A stretch of 7,977 nt of DNA from an uncultured Devosia sp. (GTDB taxonomy: Bacteria > Pseudomonadota > Alphaproteobacteria > Rhizobiales > Devosiaceae), in NCBI GenBank assembly GCA_946481445.1, contig CAMLOA010000067.1, positions 1 to 7,977 on the forward strand, given 5' to 3'. The notes beneath the pieces are model-generated. The model did no database searches and was not told the DNA's origin. It saw only the letters and a list, made by a program, of their open reading frames with translations. Of the stretch, positions 1 to 6,286 are shown one piece after another. A program made the position numbers and the translations under genes. Within the stretch, counting starts at the first letter, position 1. The number at the start of each line of letters is the position of its first letter.

Positions 1-565
1 AATCGGTGTCGATATCGGCCTGGTCGAGCGGCAGCGGATTGACCACGCCGCCATCGACCAGCAGATGATTGGCATAGACCACGGGCTTGAACAGGCTCGG
101 TATGGCAATGGAACCGGCAATGGCCGGCTTGAGCAGGCCGGAATTGAACACGGTCTGATGCCAGGACTGGAAGTCGGTCGCCACGACGTAGAGGGGGACC
201 TGCAGGTCCTTGAACTCGAGCGGAAAATGCGCCGGGGTGAACGCGTCCACGATGCTGGTGGCATCGAGCTGCATGGAGATGCCGTTCTTGAGGATACCGC
301 CCAGGCCGCGGATCTGGGTGGCCCACAGCTTGGTGGCGATGGTGCGCATGGTGCCCAGCACCTGGTAGGAATGCTCGCGCAATTCCTTGCCGCTCATGCC
401 GGCGGCCCAGCCGGCCCCGATCAGCGCGCCGATCGAGGTGCCCGAGATGACCGACGGCCTCAAGCCGAGTTCGTCCATGGCTTCGATATAGGGAATATGG
501 GTGAGGCCACGAGCCGACCCGCCGCCCAAGGCGACCCCGATGCGCGGTCCTGAAATCGTGGTCAT
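1..565 (-). CDS. Patatin-like phospholipase, N-terminal part (cut by left edge)
   Basis: This is the first 188 codons of a patatin-fold serine hydrolase of the bacterial RssA-like type, which is expected to cleave acyl esters of lipids; the true substrate is unknown. Visible motifs are the glycine-rich oxyanion loop GGGSARG (residues 14-20), the nucleophile elbow GTSIG with Ser44 (42-46), and DGG with Asp171 as the second member of the Ser-Asp dyad (171-173). All catalytic residues are therefore present before the edge. There is no signal peptide, so it is probably cytosolic or membrane-associated. The ATG at 565 is chosen because AAGGAG lies at 575-580, nine bases upstream, and because the oxyanion loop starts close to the N-terminus as in relatives. 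The frame stays open upstream into purD, so a longer product cannot be excluded. It lies downstream of purD on the same strand and may share its transcript. The C-terminus is outside the window. Confidence 0.93.
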   Translation of the reverse strand, partial: MTTISGPRIGVALGGGSARGLTHIPYIEAMDELGLRPSVISGTSIGALIGAGWAAGMSGKELREHSYQVLGTMRTIATKLWATQIRGLGGILKNGISMQLDATSIVDAFTPAHFPLEFKDLQVPLYVVATDFQSWHQTVFNSGLLKPAIAGSIAIPSLFKPVVYANHLLVDGGVVNPLPLDQADIDTD

Positions 566-752
566 GCCACCCCGCTCCTTGCCCTTGCTGCGCAGACGGT
601 CCGCGAGCGCCCGGCCGCGCCTTTGCAGGGGCGTAAGCGGGCGTTGCGGCGGCGTCTCGTCAAAGACGGTCTTGAGATAGGGTAGCCCCGCGAAGTTGAG
701 GAATGGTTCAAGTCCGGAGGCGGCAAGCAGGGTGGGCTTTCCCGCCCCGGCA
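566..752 (-). other. Open, coding-like stretch in the patatin frame (N-terminal extension or gene remnant)
   Basis: The gap between the purD stop and the patatin ATG has no stop codon in the patatin frame. It would encode about 63 residues, starting near [15 protein letters not shown] and ending in a basic tail, RRGRALADRLRSKGKERGG. By hand count, 48 of these codons end in G or C while about 35 have G or C in second position, a difference typical of coding DNA here. There is no ATG, GTG or TTG in this frame between 752 and 566. The nearest ATG is at 838, inside purD and without a Shine-Dalgarno sequence, and a TTG lies at 826. The likely explanations are an extended patatin N-terminus started inside purD, or the leftover 3' end of a decayed gene. 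Confidence 0.4.
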
Positions 753-2027
753 TCATTCCGCGGCGCGAGCGATTTCCCGCCAGCCGATGTCGCGGCGGCA
801 ATAGCCCTCTGGCCAGTCAATCGTGTCCACGCCTGCATAAGCACGGGTCTGTGCGTCCTTCACCGTCGGCCCGAGCGCGGTGATATTGAGAACGCGCCCG
901 CCGGCAGCAAGTAAACGTTCACCATCGCGGCGCGTTCCGGCGTGGAACACATGAATCTGGTCGCCGCCGACGGCCTCGAGCCCGCGGATCTCCGAGCCGT
1001 TGGCATAGCTGCCCGGATAGCCCGTGGTGGCCATGATCACGGTCAGCGCATACTGGTCCTTCCAGTGCACCTCGTGTCCGGCCAGGCTGCCGGCGGCGGC
1101 CGCCTGCAGCAGCGGCAGCAGGTCGCTTTCCATCCGCATCATCATGACCTGGCATTCCGGATCGCCGAAGCGGGCATTGTATTCCACCAGCCGGGGACCA
1201 TCCTCGGTGAGCATCAGCCCGGCATAGAGGACGCCCTGGTAGGGGGTGCCGCGAGCGGCCAGGCCGCGCACGGTGGGCCAGATGATGCGTTCGAGCGTTT
1301 CCGCGTAGATCTCGGGGGTCATGACCGGCGCCGGCGAGTAGGCGCCCATGCCCCCGGTATTGGGGCCGGTGTCTCCGTCGAAGGCGCGCTTGTGGTCCTG
1401 GGCCGTGGTGAGGGGCAGGATATCCTTGCCGTCACAGAGCACGAACAGGCTCACTTCCTCGCCACGCATGAATTCCTCGATCACCACCGAGGCACCCGAT
1501 GCGCCGAAAGCGCCGCCGAAGCAGTCGATGATGGCTTCCTCGGCCTCTTCCAGGCTCATGGCGACGGTGACGCCCTTGCCGGCGGCCAAGCCATCGGCCT
1601 TGACCACGATGGGCGCCGACTGCGTGTAGAGATAGGCCAGCGCCGCTGCCTCGGTGTCGAAACGCCCATAGGCAGCGGTGGGAATGTCCATCTCGTCGCA
1701 CAAGGCCTTGGTGAAACCCTTGGAGCCTTCGAGCTGGCCGGCCGCCTTGCTGGGGCAGAAGCAGGCAAAGCCGGCGGCGCGGAGGTCGTCGCCCAGCCCG
1801 GCCACCACCTGGGCATCGGGCCCCACCACGACGAAATCGATGGCGTTGGCCTTGCAGAGCGCAATCACGGCGGCATGATCGGTGAGATCGACCGGCAGGT
1901 TCTCGGCCACCTCGCCGGTACCGCCATTGCCGGGGGCGACGAAGAGTTTCGTCAGCAGCGGGGACTGGGCGATCTTCCACGCCAGCGCGTGCTCGCGTCC
2001 GCCCGAACCAATGACCAGAACCCGCAT
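753..2027 (-). CDS. purD: Phosphoribosylamine-glycine ligase (GAR synthetase)
   Basis: This enzyme joins phosphoribosylamine and glycine with ATP to form glycinamide ribonucleotide, the second step of de novo purine synthesis, in the cytosol. The 424-residue product has the usual length for stand-alone bacterial PurD. Visible family motifs are the N-terminal GSGGREHA (residues 7-14), GPD (69-71), the ATP-grasp loop [11 protein letters not shown] (143-153), the block from [10 protein letters not shown] through [10 protein letters not shown] (210-232), and the metal/ATP site [10 protein letters not shown] (282-291). The C-terminal region ends in [15 protein letters not shown]. The start at 2027 is chosen because the conserved [14 protein letters not shown] begins there and GGAGGG lies at 2034-2039, six bases upstream; a longer reading frame to 2219 would add an unconserved arginine/proline-rich leader. 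It is transcribed divergently from the sigma factor gene across 127 bp. The patatin gene follows 187 bp downstream. Confidence 0.98.
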   Translation of the reverse strand: MRVLVIGSGGREHALAWKIAQSPLLTKLFVAPGNGGTGEVAENLPVDLTDHAAVIALCKANAIDFVVVGPDAQVVAGLGDDLRAAGFACFCPSKAAGQLEGSKGFTKALCDEMDIPTAAYGRFDTEAAALAYLYTQSAPIVVKADGLAAGKGVTVAMSLEEAEEAIIDCFGGAFGASGASVVIEEFMRGEEVSLFVLCDGKDILPLTTAQDHKRAFDGDTGPNTGGMGAYSPAPVMTPEIYAETLERIIWPTVRGLAARGTPYQGVLYAGLMLTEDGPRLVEYNARFGDPECQVMMMRMESDLLPLLQAAAAGSLAGHEVHWKDQYALTVIMATTGYPGSYANGSEIRGLEAVGGDQIHVFHAGTRRDGERLLAAGGRVLNITALGPTVKDAQTRAYAGVDTIDWPEGYCRRDIGWREIARAAE

Positions 2028-2095
2028 GCCATGCCCTCCGTGACCCTCGGGGGCGTGATGCACGAGGCGCGCGGGGGAGGCAAATGTTTTTGTAA

Positions 2096-2122
2096 GAAAC
2101 CTGCCCGGCGCGAGACTGTTGG
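2096..2122 (+). promoter_or_regulatory. Possible ECF-type promoter of the sigma operon
   Basis: GAAACC at 2096-2101 resembles the AAC-containing -35 boxes of ECF sigma promoters. A TGTT element at 2117-2120 follows after about 15-16 bases, where a CGTT/CGTC-like -10 would be expected. It lies about 35 bases before the sigma factor ATG, which would suit autoregulation. The match is loose and was found by eye only. Confidence 0.3.
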
Positions 2123-2154
2123 TCCTGTGAGCAGACGAAAAAGGCGAGGCTAGC

Positions 2155-2682
2155 ATGCCCGACCCGACCAGCAGGGAGACGCTGTACCGGACCATCGCCC
2201 AAAGGCATGGCGCGGCCATGGCGCGGCTCGCTGCGGCCTACGAGAAGAACCCGGCCCAGCGCCAGGATCTCGAGCAGGACATCCACATGCACCTCTGGCG
2301 CAGCCTTGTTGGCTTCGCGGGGCAGTGCAGCCTGGCCACCTGGACCTTCCGGGTGGCCCACAATGTCTGCGCCCGCCACGTGGACAAGGCGGTGCGGGCC
2401 CGTCCGGCCGGGGATTGGCTCGATATCGACGATGTCGAACCCGCCGATGGGCGGGCAAGCCCGGAACAGGCAACCGGTGCCGCCCTGACCCTGGAGCGCC
2501 TCTACGACCTGATCGGCCGCCTGCGCCCGCTGGACCGGCAGGTGGTGCTGCTCTACCTCGAAGACGTCGACGCCACAGGGATCGCCGAGGTCACGGGCCT
2601 TTCGCCCGGTGCCGTGGCAACGCGCATCCACCGCATCAAGGCGCTCCTTGCGCAGGGTTTTCAATCGGAGGCCGTGGCATGA
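2155..2682 (+). CDS. ECF-family RNA polymerase sigma factor
   Basis: This 175-residue protein has the two-domain layout of extracytoplasmic-function sigma factors, which redirect RNA polymerase to a small stress or signal regulon. The sigma-2 region spans about residues 15-85, with [14 protein letters not shown] (38-51) and then the promoter-melting/-10 recognition stretch [16 protein letters not shown] (61-76). A variable linker covers about 85-108. Sigma-4 spans about 110-168, with [17 protein letters not shown] and a helix-turn-helix at [20 protein letters not shown] (142-161). There is no C-terminal extension. The start at 2155 has GAGG at 2146-2149, five bases upstream. The stop overlaps the start of the next gene (ATGA), which implies translational coupling. 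No zinc-binding anti-sigma gene (HxxxCxxC type) is adjacent, so the coupled membrane protein is the best candidate regulator. The signal and regulon cannot be read from the sequence. Confidence 0.93.
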   Translation: MPDPTSRETLYRTIAQRHGAAMARLAAAYEKNPAQRQDLEQDIHMHLWRSLVGFAGQCSLATWTFRVAHNVCARHVDKAVRARPAGDWLDIDDVEPADGRASPEQATGAALTLERLYDLIGRLRPLDRQVVLLYLEDVDATGIAEVTGLSPGAVATRIHRIKALLAQGFQSEAVA

Positions 2683-3281
2683 CCGTCGCTCCCAATCCCA
2701 ACTCACCTGACCCCAGGACCCTTTGGAAAGGACAGGATATGACCCCCCAGACCTTGACCCCGACCATGCTCGAAAGCCGCTCGCACCGGCTCGACGAGCG
2801 CATCCACCGGCGCAATCGCTTCGAATACATTGCCGGCGGCATCGCCATCGCCGGTTCGCTGCTTCTGGGCCTCTGGCTGCTGCTGGACGGGCCGGTGGGA
2901 AGCCCGGACCTGATGGTTGGCGGCGGCTTCCTCGCCCTGGCCATCGGCGCGCTGGTCGCGATGATCCAGTTGCGGCGCAGGACGGGCGGGGGGCGCGTGC
3001 CGGACGGCGCGCAATCCACGGTGATGAGCTACCGGGCCGAACTGGTGCGCCAGCGCGATGCGCTGCGCTCGGTGTTCGGCTGGTACATCGCGCCCTACCT
3101 GCCCGGCTTCCTGCTGATCTATGGCGCGAGCTTCCTCGATCCATCGGCCGCCCTGTGGGCCGTGCTGCTGCCAGCGGGCATTACCATTGCCTTCCTGGCC
3201 TGGGTCTATCACGTCAACCGCAAGGCGGCGGACTGCCTCGACGAGGAGATCGCCGCGCTCGACCGGGAGGTGAGGCCATAG
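2679..3281 (+). CDS. Four-helix membrane protein coupled to the ECF sigma factor; putative regulator
   Basis: This 200-residue inner-membrane protein has no enzyme motif that I recognise. A cytosolic N-terminal segment carries an LW pair (15-16) and a basic helix ending HRRNRFEY (43-50). Four hydrophobic segments follow at about 50-70, 78-98, 133-151 and 157-177, and the tail is charged and cytosolic (178-200). The start at 2679 overlaps the sigma stop and has CGGAGG at 2666-2671, seven bases upstream. An in-frame ATG at 2739 also has a good site (AAAGGA at 2727-2732) and would remove the first 20 residues. I prefer 2679 because, from memory, membrane proteins paired with such sigma factors often have an LW-Q-like motif just before an arginine-rich helix. 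Coupling suggests it senses a membrane signal and holds or modulates the sigma factor, but this is inference. It lacks the zinc-finger anti-sigma motif. Confidence 0.85.
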   Translation: MTVAPNPNSPDPRTLWKGQDMTPQTLTPTMLESRSHRLDERIHRRNRFEYIAGGIAIAGSLLLGLWLLLDGPVGSPDLMVGGGFLALAIGALVAMIQLRRRTGGGRVPDGAQSTVMSYRAELVRQRDALRSVFGWYIAPYLPGFLLIYGASFLDPSAALWAVLLPAGITIAFLAWVYHVNRKAADCLDEEIAALDREVRP

Positions 3282-3290
3282 CGGGCCTCG

Positions 3291-3315
3291 GGCGGGGCCA
3301 TTGCCCCGCCTCACT
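3291..3315 (+). terminator. GC-rich hairpin after the sigma operon
   Basis: GGCGGGGC (3291-3298) and GCCCCGCC (3303-3310) form a perfect 8-bp stem with a CATT loop, starting nine bases after the stop of the membrane protein gene. The following TCACTTT has only a short T run, so it is a plausible but not ideal intrinsic terminator. It separates the sigma pair from the next gene. Confidence 0.6.
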
Positions 3316-3368
3316 TTCGGCGTCTTGCCTCGGCATCGCTCACGGCAGTGCTAGCGGAGCGACCCTTC

Positions 3369-3842
3369 ATGGACTGGACCCTGTTCGGCCTCGTGCCGAT
3401 GATCTTTGGCGGCGCGCCGGCGGATTCGCCGCGCGCCCTGCTCGATTCGATCTACCAGCCGCTGCAGAGCGGACAGCAGATCAACCTCGAGGAGCACTAT
3501 TCGGCCCATCTGCAGGACCTTGTCGCCAACAACCTGCAGCTCAACGCCGTCGATGCCGCCGGCAAGCCCATCGACCCGGGCGCACCGGCCGTGGTCGACT
3601 TCAACCCCTTCCTCAACGGCCTCGACACCACGGTGAACAACCTGGCCGTGAGCGAACCGGTGATCCAGGGCGAAACGGCCGTGGCCCTGGTCAGCTTCGA
3701 ATCGGCGGGCCAGCCGACCATCCTCACCATCTCGATGGTGCATGACGGTGCCTGGAAGATCGACGACGTCGCCTCGGTCGGTGCCGGCGAGAAATGGCTC
3801 TATTCCTGGCTGCTGCAATACGATCCGTATAACCAGCAATAG
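3369..3842 (+). CDS. Small DUF3828-like protein, possibly exported
   Basis: This 157-residue protein has no catalytic motif that I can name. A short hydrophobic N-terminus (about residues 4-17, up to GGAPADSP) could be a signal peptide or anchor, though it lacks the usual positive charge. The rest alternates helix and strand. It begins with LLDSIYQPLQSG and continues with a helix carrying SAHLQDLVANNLQL; it ends with ILTISMVHDGAWKIDDV (about 118-134) and KWLYSWLLQYDPY (142-154). This arrangement, including the 'W-x-I-D-D-V' strand and the closing 'SL/SWLL' helix, recalls the DUF3828 group of small envelope proteins, which resemble NTF2-fold proteins; this is from memory. The ATG at 3369 is chosen with GGAG at 3356-3359. 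A GTG at 3348 would add MLAERPF without a better ribosome site. It lies 87 bp after the sigma pair, beyond the hairpin, and converges on gshA with 21 bp between. Confidence 0.8.
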   Translation: MDWTLFGLVPMIFGGAPADSPRALLDSIYQPLQSGQQINLEEHYSAHLQDLVANNLQLNAVDAAGKPIDPGAPAVVDFNPFLNGLDTTVNNLAVSEPVIQGETAVALVSFESAGQPTILTISMVHDGAWKIDDVASVGAGEKWLYSWLLQYDPYNQQ

Positions 3843-3850
3843 GCTGTTGC

Positions 3851-3865
3851 AGGCCCGGCCGGCCT
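3851..3865. terminator. Small palindrome between convergent genes, weak terminator candidate
   Basis: AGGCC (3851-3855) and GGCCT (3861-3865) form a 5-bp stem with a 5-base loop in the 21-bp gap and overlap the gshA stop codon. On the plus strand it is followed by ACATTT. It is short, so it may be chance in GC-rich DNA. Confidence 0.25.
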
Positions 3866-5234
3866 ACATTTCCGCTTCGATGAAGATCCGCGTCAGGTCC
3901 CCGTTCCACTCGCCGCGGAATTTCTCCAGCCAGCGATCGGCGGGGGACCTGGCGTGGCGGATGACGTCCTCGAGCGGCGCCAGGTGGATGGTCTCGTCCT
4001 GCCCCTGAGCATTGCGGCGGTCGCGGCGCACCAGGCCCGCCTCGGCAATGCCGACGGCCTGGGCGGCGACGTCGTAGAGATTCGAGCGGTCATGCGGGGT
4101 CATCAGGCCCAGCCGGGGTACCTCGCGGCGCACCCGCTCGCGCTCCTCGGCGCTCCACGGCTCGATCAGCTCATAGGCCGCTTCGAGCGACACCTCGTCA
4201 TAGAGCAGGCCGGTCCAGAAGGCAGAGAGCGCCACGACGGACTGTTCATCGCCCATGTCGGCACCGCGCATTTCGAGGAACTGCTTGAGCCTGACCTCGG
4301 GGAAGATGGTCGAGAGGTGATCCTCCCAGTCCTTGATGGTCGGCTTCTCGCCGGGCAACTGCGGCAGCTCGCCGCGCAGGAATGCCCGGAAGCTCTCGCC
4401 GGCCACATTGACGTAGCGCTTGTTGCGGATGACGAAATACATCGGCACGTCGAGCGCGAAATCGGCATAGCGCTCGAAGCCGAAGCCGTCCTCGAAGACG
4501 AAGGGCAGCATGCCGGTGCGGCTGTCGTCCGTGTTGAGCCAGATATGGCTGCGATAGCTGAGATAGCCGCTGTCGCGGCCTTCCGAGAAGGGTGAATTGG
4601 CAAAGAGCGCGGTGGCCACCGGCTGCAGCGCCAGGGCCACGCGCAGCTTCTTGACCATGTCGGCCTCGCTGGAGAAATCGAGATTGGCCTGCACGGTGGC
4701 GGAACGGAACATCATCGACGTTCCCAGCGTGCCGACCTCTTCCATATAGGGCTTCATGATGCCGTAGCGCGACTTGGGCATGGCCGGGATCTGCTCGACG
4801 CTCCAGAGCGGAGTGACGCCGAGGCCCAGGAAATGGATGTCCAGCGGGGCAGCGACCTTCCTGGCGACCCGCAAATGCTCGGAGAGCTCGGCGGCCGTGC
4901 CATGCAGGTCCACCTGCGGCGAGCCGGAGAGCTCGAACTGCCCGCCGGGCTCGAGCGAAATGCCGCCGGCTATCTCGTCATTGCGCAGCCCGATCGGGTT
5001 TTCGCCATCGTAGAAGGGGTGCCACCCAGTCTCCTTTTCGATGCCCTCGAGCAGGGCGCGGATGCCCTGGGGACCCTCATAGGTGACGGGACGGAGCGGA
5101 TTGGTGTGGAACACATGTTTCTCGTGCTCGGTACCGATCCGCCAGTCGGCTTCGGGCTTGCAGCCACGCGCCATGGCCTCGATGAGGTCTGCCCGCGATT
5201 CAATCAGGGGCGAAGGGGTATCGGCACCAGCCAT
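3864..5234 (-). CDS. gshA: Glutamate-cysteine ligase, plant/alphaproteobacterial type
   Basis: This enzyme joins L-glutamate and L-cysteine with ATP to make gamma-glutamylcysteine, the first and usually rate-limiting step of glutathione synthesis, in the cytosol. The 456-residue length fits the class shared by plants and alphaproteobacteria rather than the longer E. coli type. Visible motifs are IGTEHEKH (33-40), SLEPGGQFELSG (93-104, substrate and metal site), a SATVQANLDFSSE strand (178-190), YRSHIWLNTDD (227-237), and EMRGAD (321-326); PHDRSNLYD (380-388) is also clear. The only cysteine is Cys25, so the regulatory disulfides described for plant enzymes cannot form within this chain. The start at 5234 has GAGGAA at 5240-5245, five bases upstream. 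It lies 70 bp downstream of rsmE on the same strand and may be transcribed both with it and from its own promoter in the gap. The glutathione synthetase gene gshB is not in the window. Confidence 0.97.
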   Translation of the reverse strand: MAGADTPSPLIESRADLIEAMARGCKPEADWRIGTEHEKHVFHTNPLRPVTYEGPQGIRALLEGIEKETGWHPFYDGENPIGLRNDEIAGGISLEPGGQFELSGSPQVDLHGTAAELSEHLRVARKVAAPLDIHFLGLGVTPLWSVEQIPAMPKSRYGIMKPYMEEVGTLGTSMMFRSATVQANLDFSSEADMVKKLRVALALQPVATALFANSPFSEGRDSGYLSYRSHIWLNTDDSRTGMLPFVFEDGFGFERYADFALDVPMYFVIRNKRYVNVAGESFRAFLRGELPQLPGEKPTIKDWEDHLSTIFPEVRLKQFLEMRGADMGDEQSVVALSAFWTGLLYDEVSLEAAYELIEPWSAEERERVRREVPRLGLMTPHDRSNLYDVAAQAVGIAEAGLVRRDRRNAQGQDETIHLAPLEDVIRHARSPADRWLEKFRGEWNGDLTRIFIEAEM

Positions 5235-5269
5235 GAAGGTTCCTCGAACGGAGGGTCAATGTTGGCGGG

Positions 5270-5297
5270 AACATAGCGTTGCACAAGCCGAAAGCAA
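5270..5297 (-). promoter_or_regulatory. Possible housekeeping promoter of gshA
   Basis: Read on the minus strand, TTGCTT (5292-5297) and TATGTT (5270-5275) are separated by 16 bases, a fair match to a sigma-70-type promoter. The predicted transcript would start near 5263 and give a leader of about 28 bases that includes the gshA ribosome site. The -35 box coincides with the loop of the hairpin at 5285-5304. By eye only. Confidence 0.35.
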
Positions 5298-5304
5298 TCG
5301 GCTT
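5285..5304. terminator. Hairpin at the rsmE stop (rsmE-gshA junction)
   Basis: AAGCCGA (5285-5291) and TCGGCTT (5298-5304) form a perfect 7-bp stem with a 6-base loop, directly next to the rsmE TAA at 5305-5307. On the plus strand it runs into TTTT, as an intrinsic terminator against antisense reading into rsmE would. On the minus (coding) strand it is followed by GTGCAACG, without a T run, so it would terminate poorly and could instead protect or process the rsmE end. Confidence 0.45.
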
Positions 5305-6045
5305 TTATCGCCAATCACCGATGATAGCTTGAATCACGGCCAATCCGGCCACCGCGGCGGTGTCGGCACGCAGGATGCGAGGGCCCAGGCTGATGGGCAC
5401 GACCTGGGGCAGGGCGCGCAGCCGCACGCGCTCTTCATCGGAAAAACCGCCCTCGGGACCCACCAGCAGGCCGACCTTGCGGCCCGCCAGCGCCGAGAGC
5501 GCCGCCACGGGGCTGGACGAGGCCTCACCCTCATCGGCAAAGACCAGCGCCCTGTCGGCCGGCCAGGATTGGAGCAGGCGGTCCAGCGCAATCTCCGGCT
5601 CAACGCGGGGCACCGAGAGAACCTCGCATTGCTCGGCCGCCTCGATGGCATTGGCGACCAGCCGTTCATGCTTGAGGCGGCTGACCTGGGTGTAGCGGGT
5701 GATGACCGGCTGGATCGTGCCGGCGCCCATCTCCACCGCCTTTTGGATCACGTAGTCCATGCGTTCGGACTTGAGCGGGGCAAAACCGTACCAGAGGTCG
5801 GACGGCGGGGTCTGCGGGGCGATCTGCTCCACCAGGTCGAGCGTGACCGACTTTTTCGAATCGCTGGCAAGGCGCGCCAGCCAGGCGCCGTCGCGTCCAT
5901 TGAACAGCACCGCCTGGTCGCCGACCGCCTTGCGCAGCACGGCGGCGAGGTAGAGCGACTGCTCCTTGCCCAAAGTGAGCTGGGCGCCGGCGACCAGACC
6001 GGGTTCGACGTGAAGGCGGGGCAGGCTGGCATGAGTGCGGGGCAT
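5305..6045 (-). CDS. rsmE: 16S rRNA (uracil-1498-N3)-methyltransferase
   Basis: This SPOUT-class enzyme methylates N3 of U1498 in 16S rRNA of the small ribosomal subunit, using S-adenosylmethionine. The product is 246 residues, normal for RsmE. An N-terminal PUA-like RNA-binding part (about 1-75) contains HYLAAVLRK-like spacing (LYLAAVLRKAVGD, 31-43). The SPOUT part follows, with LKSERMDYVIQKAVEMGA (91-108), EAAEQC (135-140), GPEGGFSDEE (196-205) and the knot/SAM-site signature SLGPRILRADTA (219-230). The ATG at 6045 is used because it gives the family-typical PRLHVE beginning. The frame is open up to 6177, but that part lies in the intergenic repeat and encodes low-complexity proline/arginine residues. 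The upstream ribosome site is weak (GGA about eight bases before). gshA follows on the same strand, a pairing also seen, to my recollection, in other Hyphomicrobiales. Confidence 0.96.
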   Translation of the reverse strand: MPRTHASLPRLHVEPGLVAGAQLTLGKEQSLYLAAVLRKAVGDQAVLFNGRDGAWLARLASDSKKSVTLDLVEQIAPQTPPSDLWYGFAPLKSERMDYVIQKAVEMGAGTIQPVITRYTQVSRLKHERLVANAIEAAEQCEVLSVPRVEPEIALDRLLQSWPADRALVFADEGEASSSPVAALSALAGRKVGLLVGPEGGFSDEERVRLRALPQVVPISLGPRILRADTAAVAGLAVIQAIIGDWR

Positions 6046-6093
6046 TGGAGTTCCAGGTCGCGGGCACGATTTGGTCACAACTGCGGGGCAGCA

Positions 6094-6187
6094 CCTCCCA
6101 CAAGGGGGAGGCTGGGAGGGGGGACGGAGGCCCCGATGTCGTGGCCAAACACCCCCCACCCTTGATCCTCTCCACAAAGGGGGAGGG
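6094..6187. repeat. Intergenic palindromic repeat element with G/C tracts
   Basis: Two similar hairpins bracket a larger inverted repeat. The first is CCTCCC (6094-6099) with GGGAGG (6106-6111), loop ACAAGG. The second is CCTCTCC (6167-6173) with GGGGAGG (6180-6186), one G-T wobble, loop ACAAAG. Between them GGGAGGGGGG (6114-6123) can pair with CCCCCCACCC (6152-6161) at nine of ten positions. The near-identical stem-loops and intergenic position look like one copy of a dispersed intergenic repeat of the kind common in alphaproteobacterial genomes, with 'CTCCCC-ACAAGG-GGGAG' cores. It carries no gene. It lies between the divergent rsmE and ubiA genes and could fold in both transcripts. Confidence 0.6.
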
Positions 6188-6202
6188 TGTCGACTGAGAC
6201 AA

Positions 6203-6230
6203 TTGTGCTTGCCTGAAGGTCTACTCTAAA
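6203..6230 (+). promoter_or_regulatory. Weak candidate promoter of ubiA
   Basis: TTGTGC (6203-6208) and TCTAAA (6225-6230) are spaced 16 bases apart and are the best sigma-70-like pair I can see upstream of ubiA. The match is weak. The left arm of the adjacent inverted repeat would lie in its spacer and -10 box. Confidence 0.25.
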
Positions 6231-6251
6231 CCCCGCGAACGCAGTAGACCT
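6217..6251. repeat. Perfect 9-bp inverted repeat upstream of ubiA
   Basis: AGGTCTACT (6217-6225) and AGTAGACCT (6243-6251) are exact inverted copies separated by 17 bases. With one bulged A at 6216 or 6217, the match can extend outward to TGA/TCA. It ends 35 bases before the ubiA start. It could be an operator for a dimeric regulator or a leader hairpin of the ubiA transcript; no T run follows, so a terminator is unlikely. Confidence 0.5.
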
Positions 6252-6286
6252 CATGGTGAGCTTGTCCAATCAAGGGTCGTGGCACC

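Noticed and set aside
562..756. A minus-strand ORF that starts by ATGA overlap at the purD stop and ends by overlap at the patatin ATG
   Set aside because: The neat overlaps are attractive, but the product is rich in Arg, Pro and Ser ([17 protein letters not shown]...) with rare AGA and TTA codons. The neighbouring frame, in phase with patatin, looks far more like protein.
942..2153. 403-codon plus-strand ORF
   Set aside because: It is the antisense shadow of purD; the purD frame carries all the family motifs, while this product is His/Gly-rich without recognisable domains.
2028..2219. Longer purD start at 2219
   Set aside because: The conserved N-terminus begins at 2027 with a strong ribosome site; the extension would overlap the sigma gene and is not protein-like.
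2445..2462. Hairpin GCCGATGGGCGGGC-like sequence inside the sigma gene
   Set aside because: It lies in the coding linker region and is a likely consequence of GC-rich codons; nothing else suggests a signal.
1432..3144. 570-codon minus-strand ORF across purD, the spacer and the sigma operon
   Set aside because: It overlaps three supported genes in the wrong frame or strand and encodes Arg/Ser/Ala-rich low-complexity sequence, typical of high-GC shadows.
5083..6165. 360-codon plus-strand ORF
   Set aside because: It lies antisense to gshA and rsmE, both of which are convincing; there is no domain signature.
6046..6177. Longer rsmE start at 6177
   Set aside because: The added 44 residues come from the G/C-tract repeat element and do not resemble RsmE N-termini.
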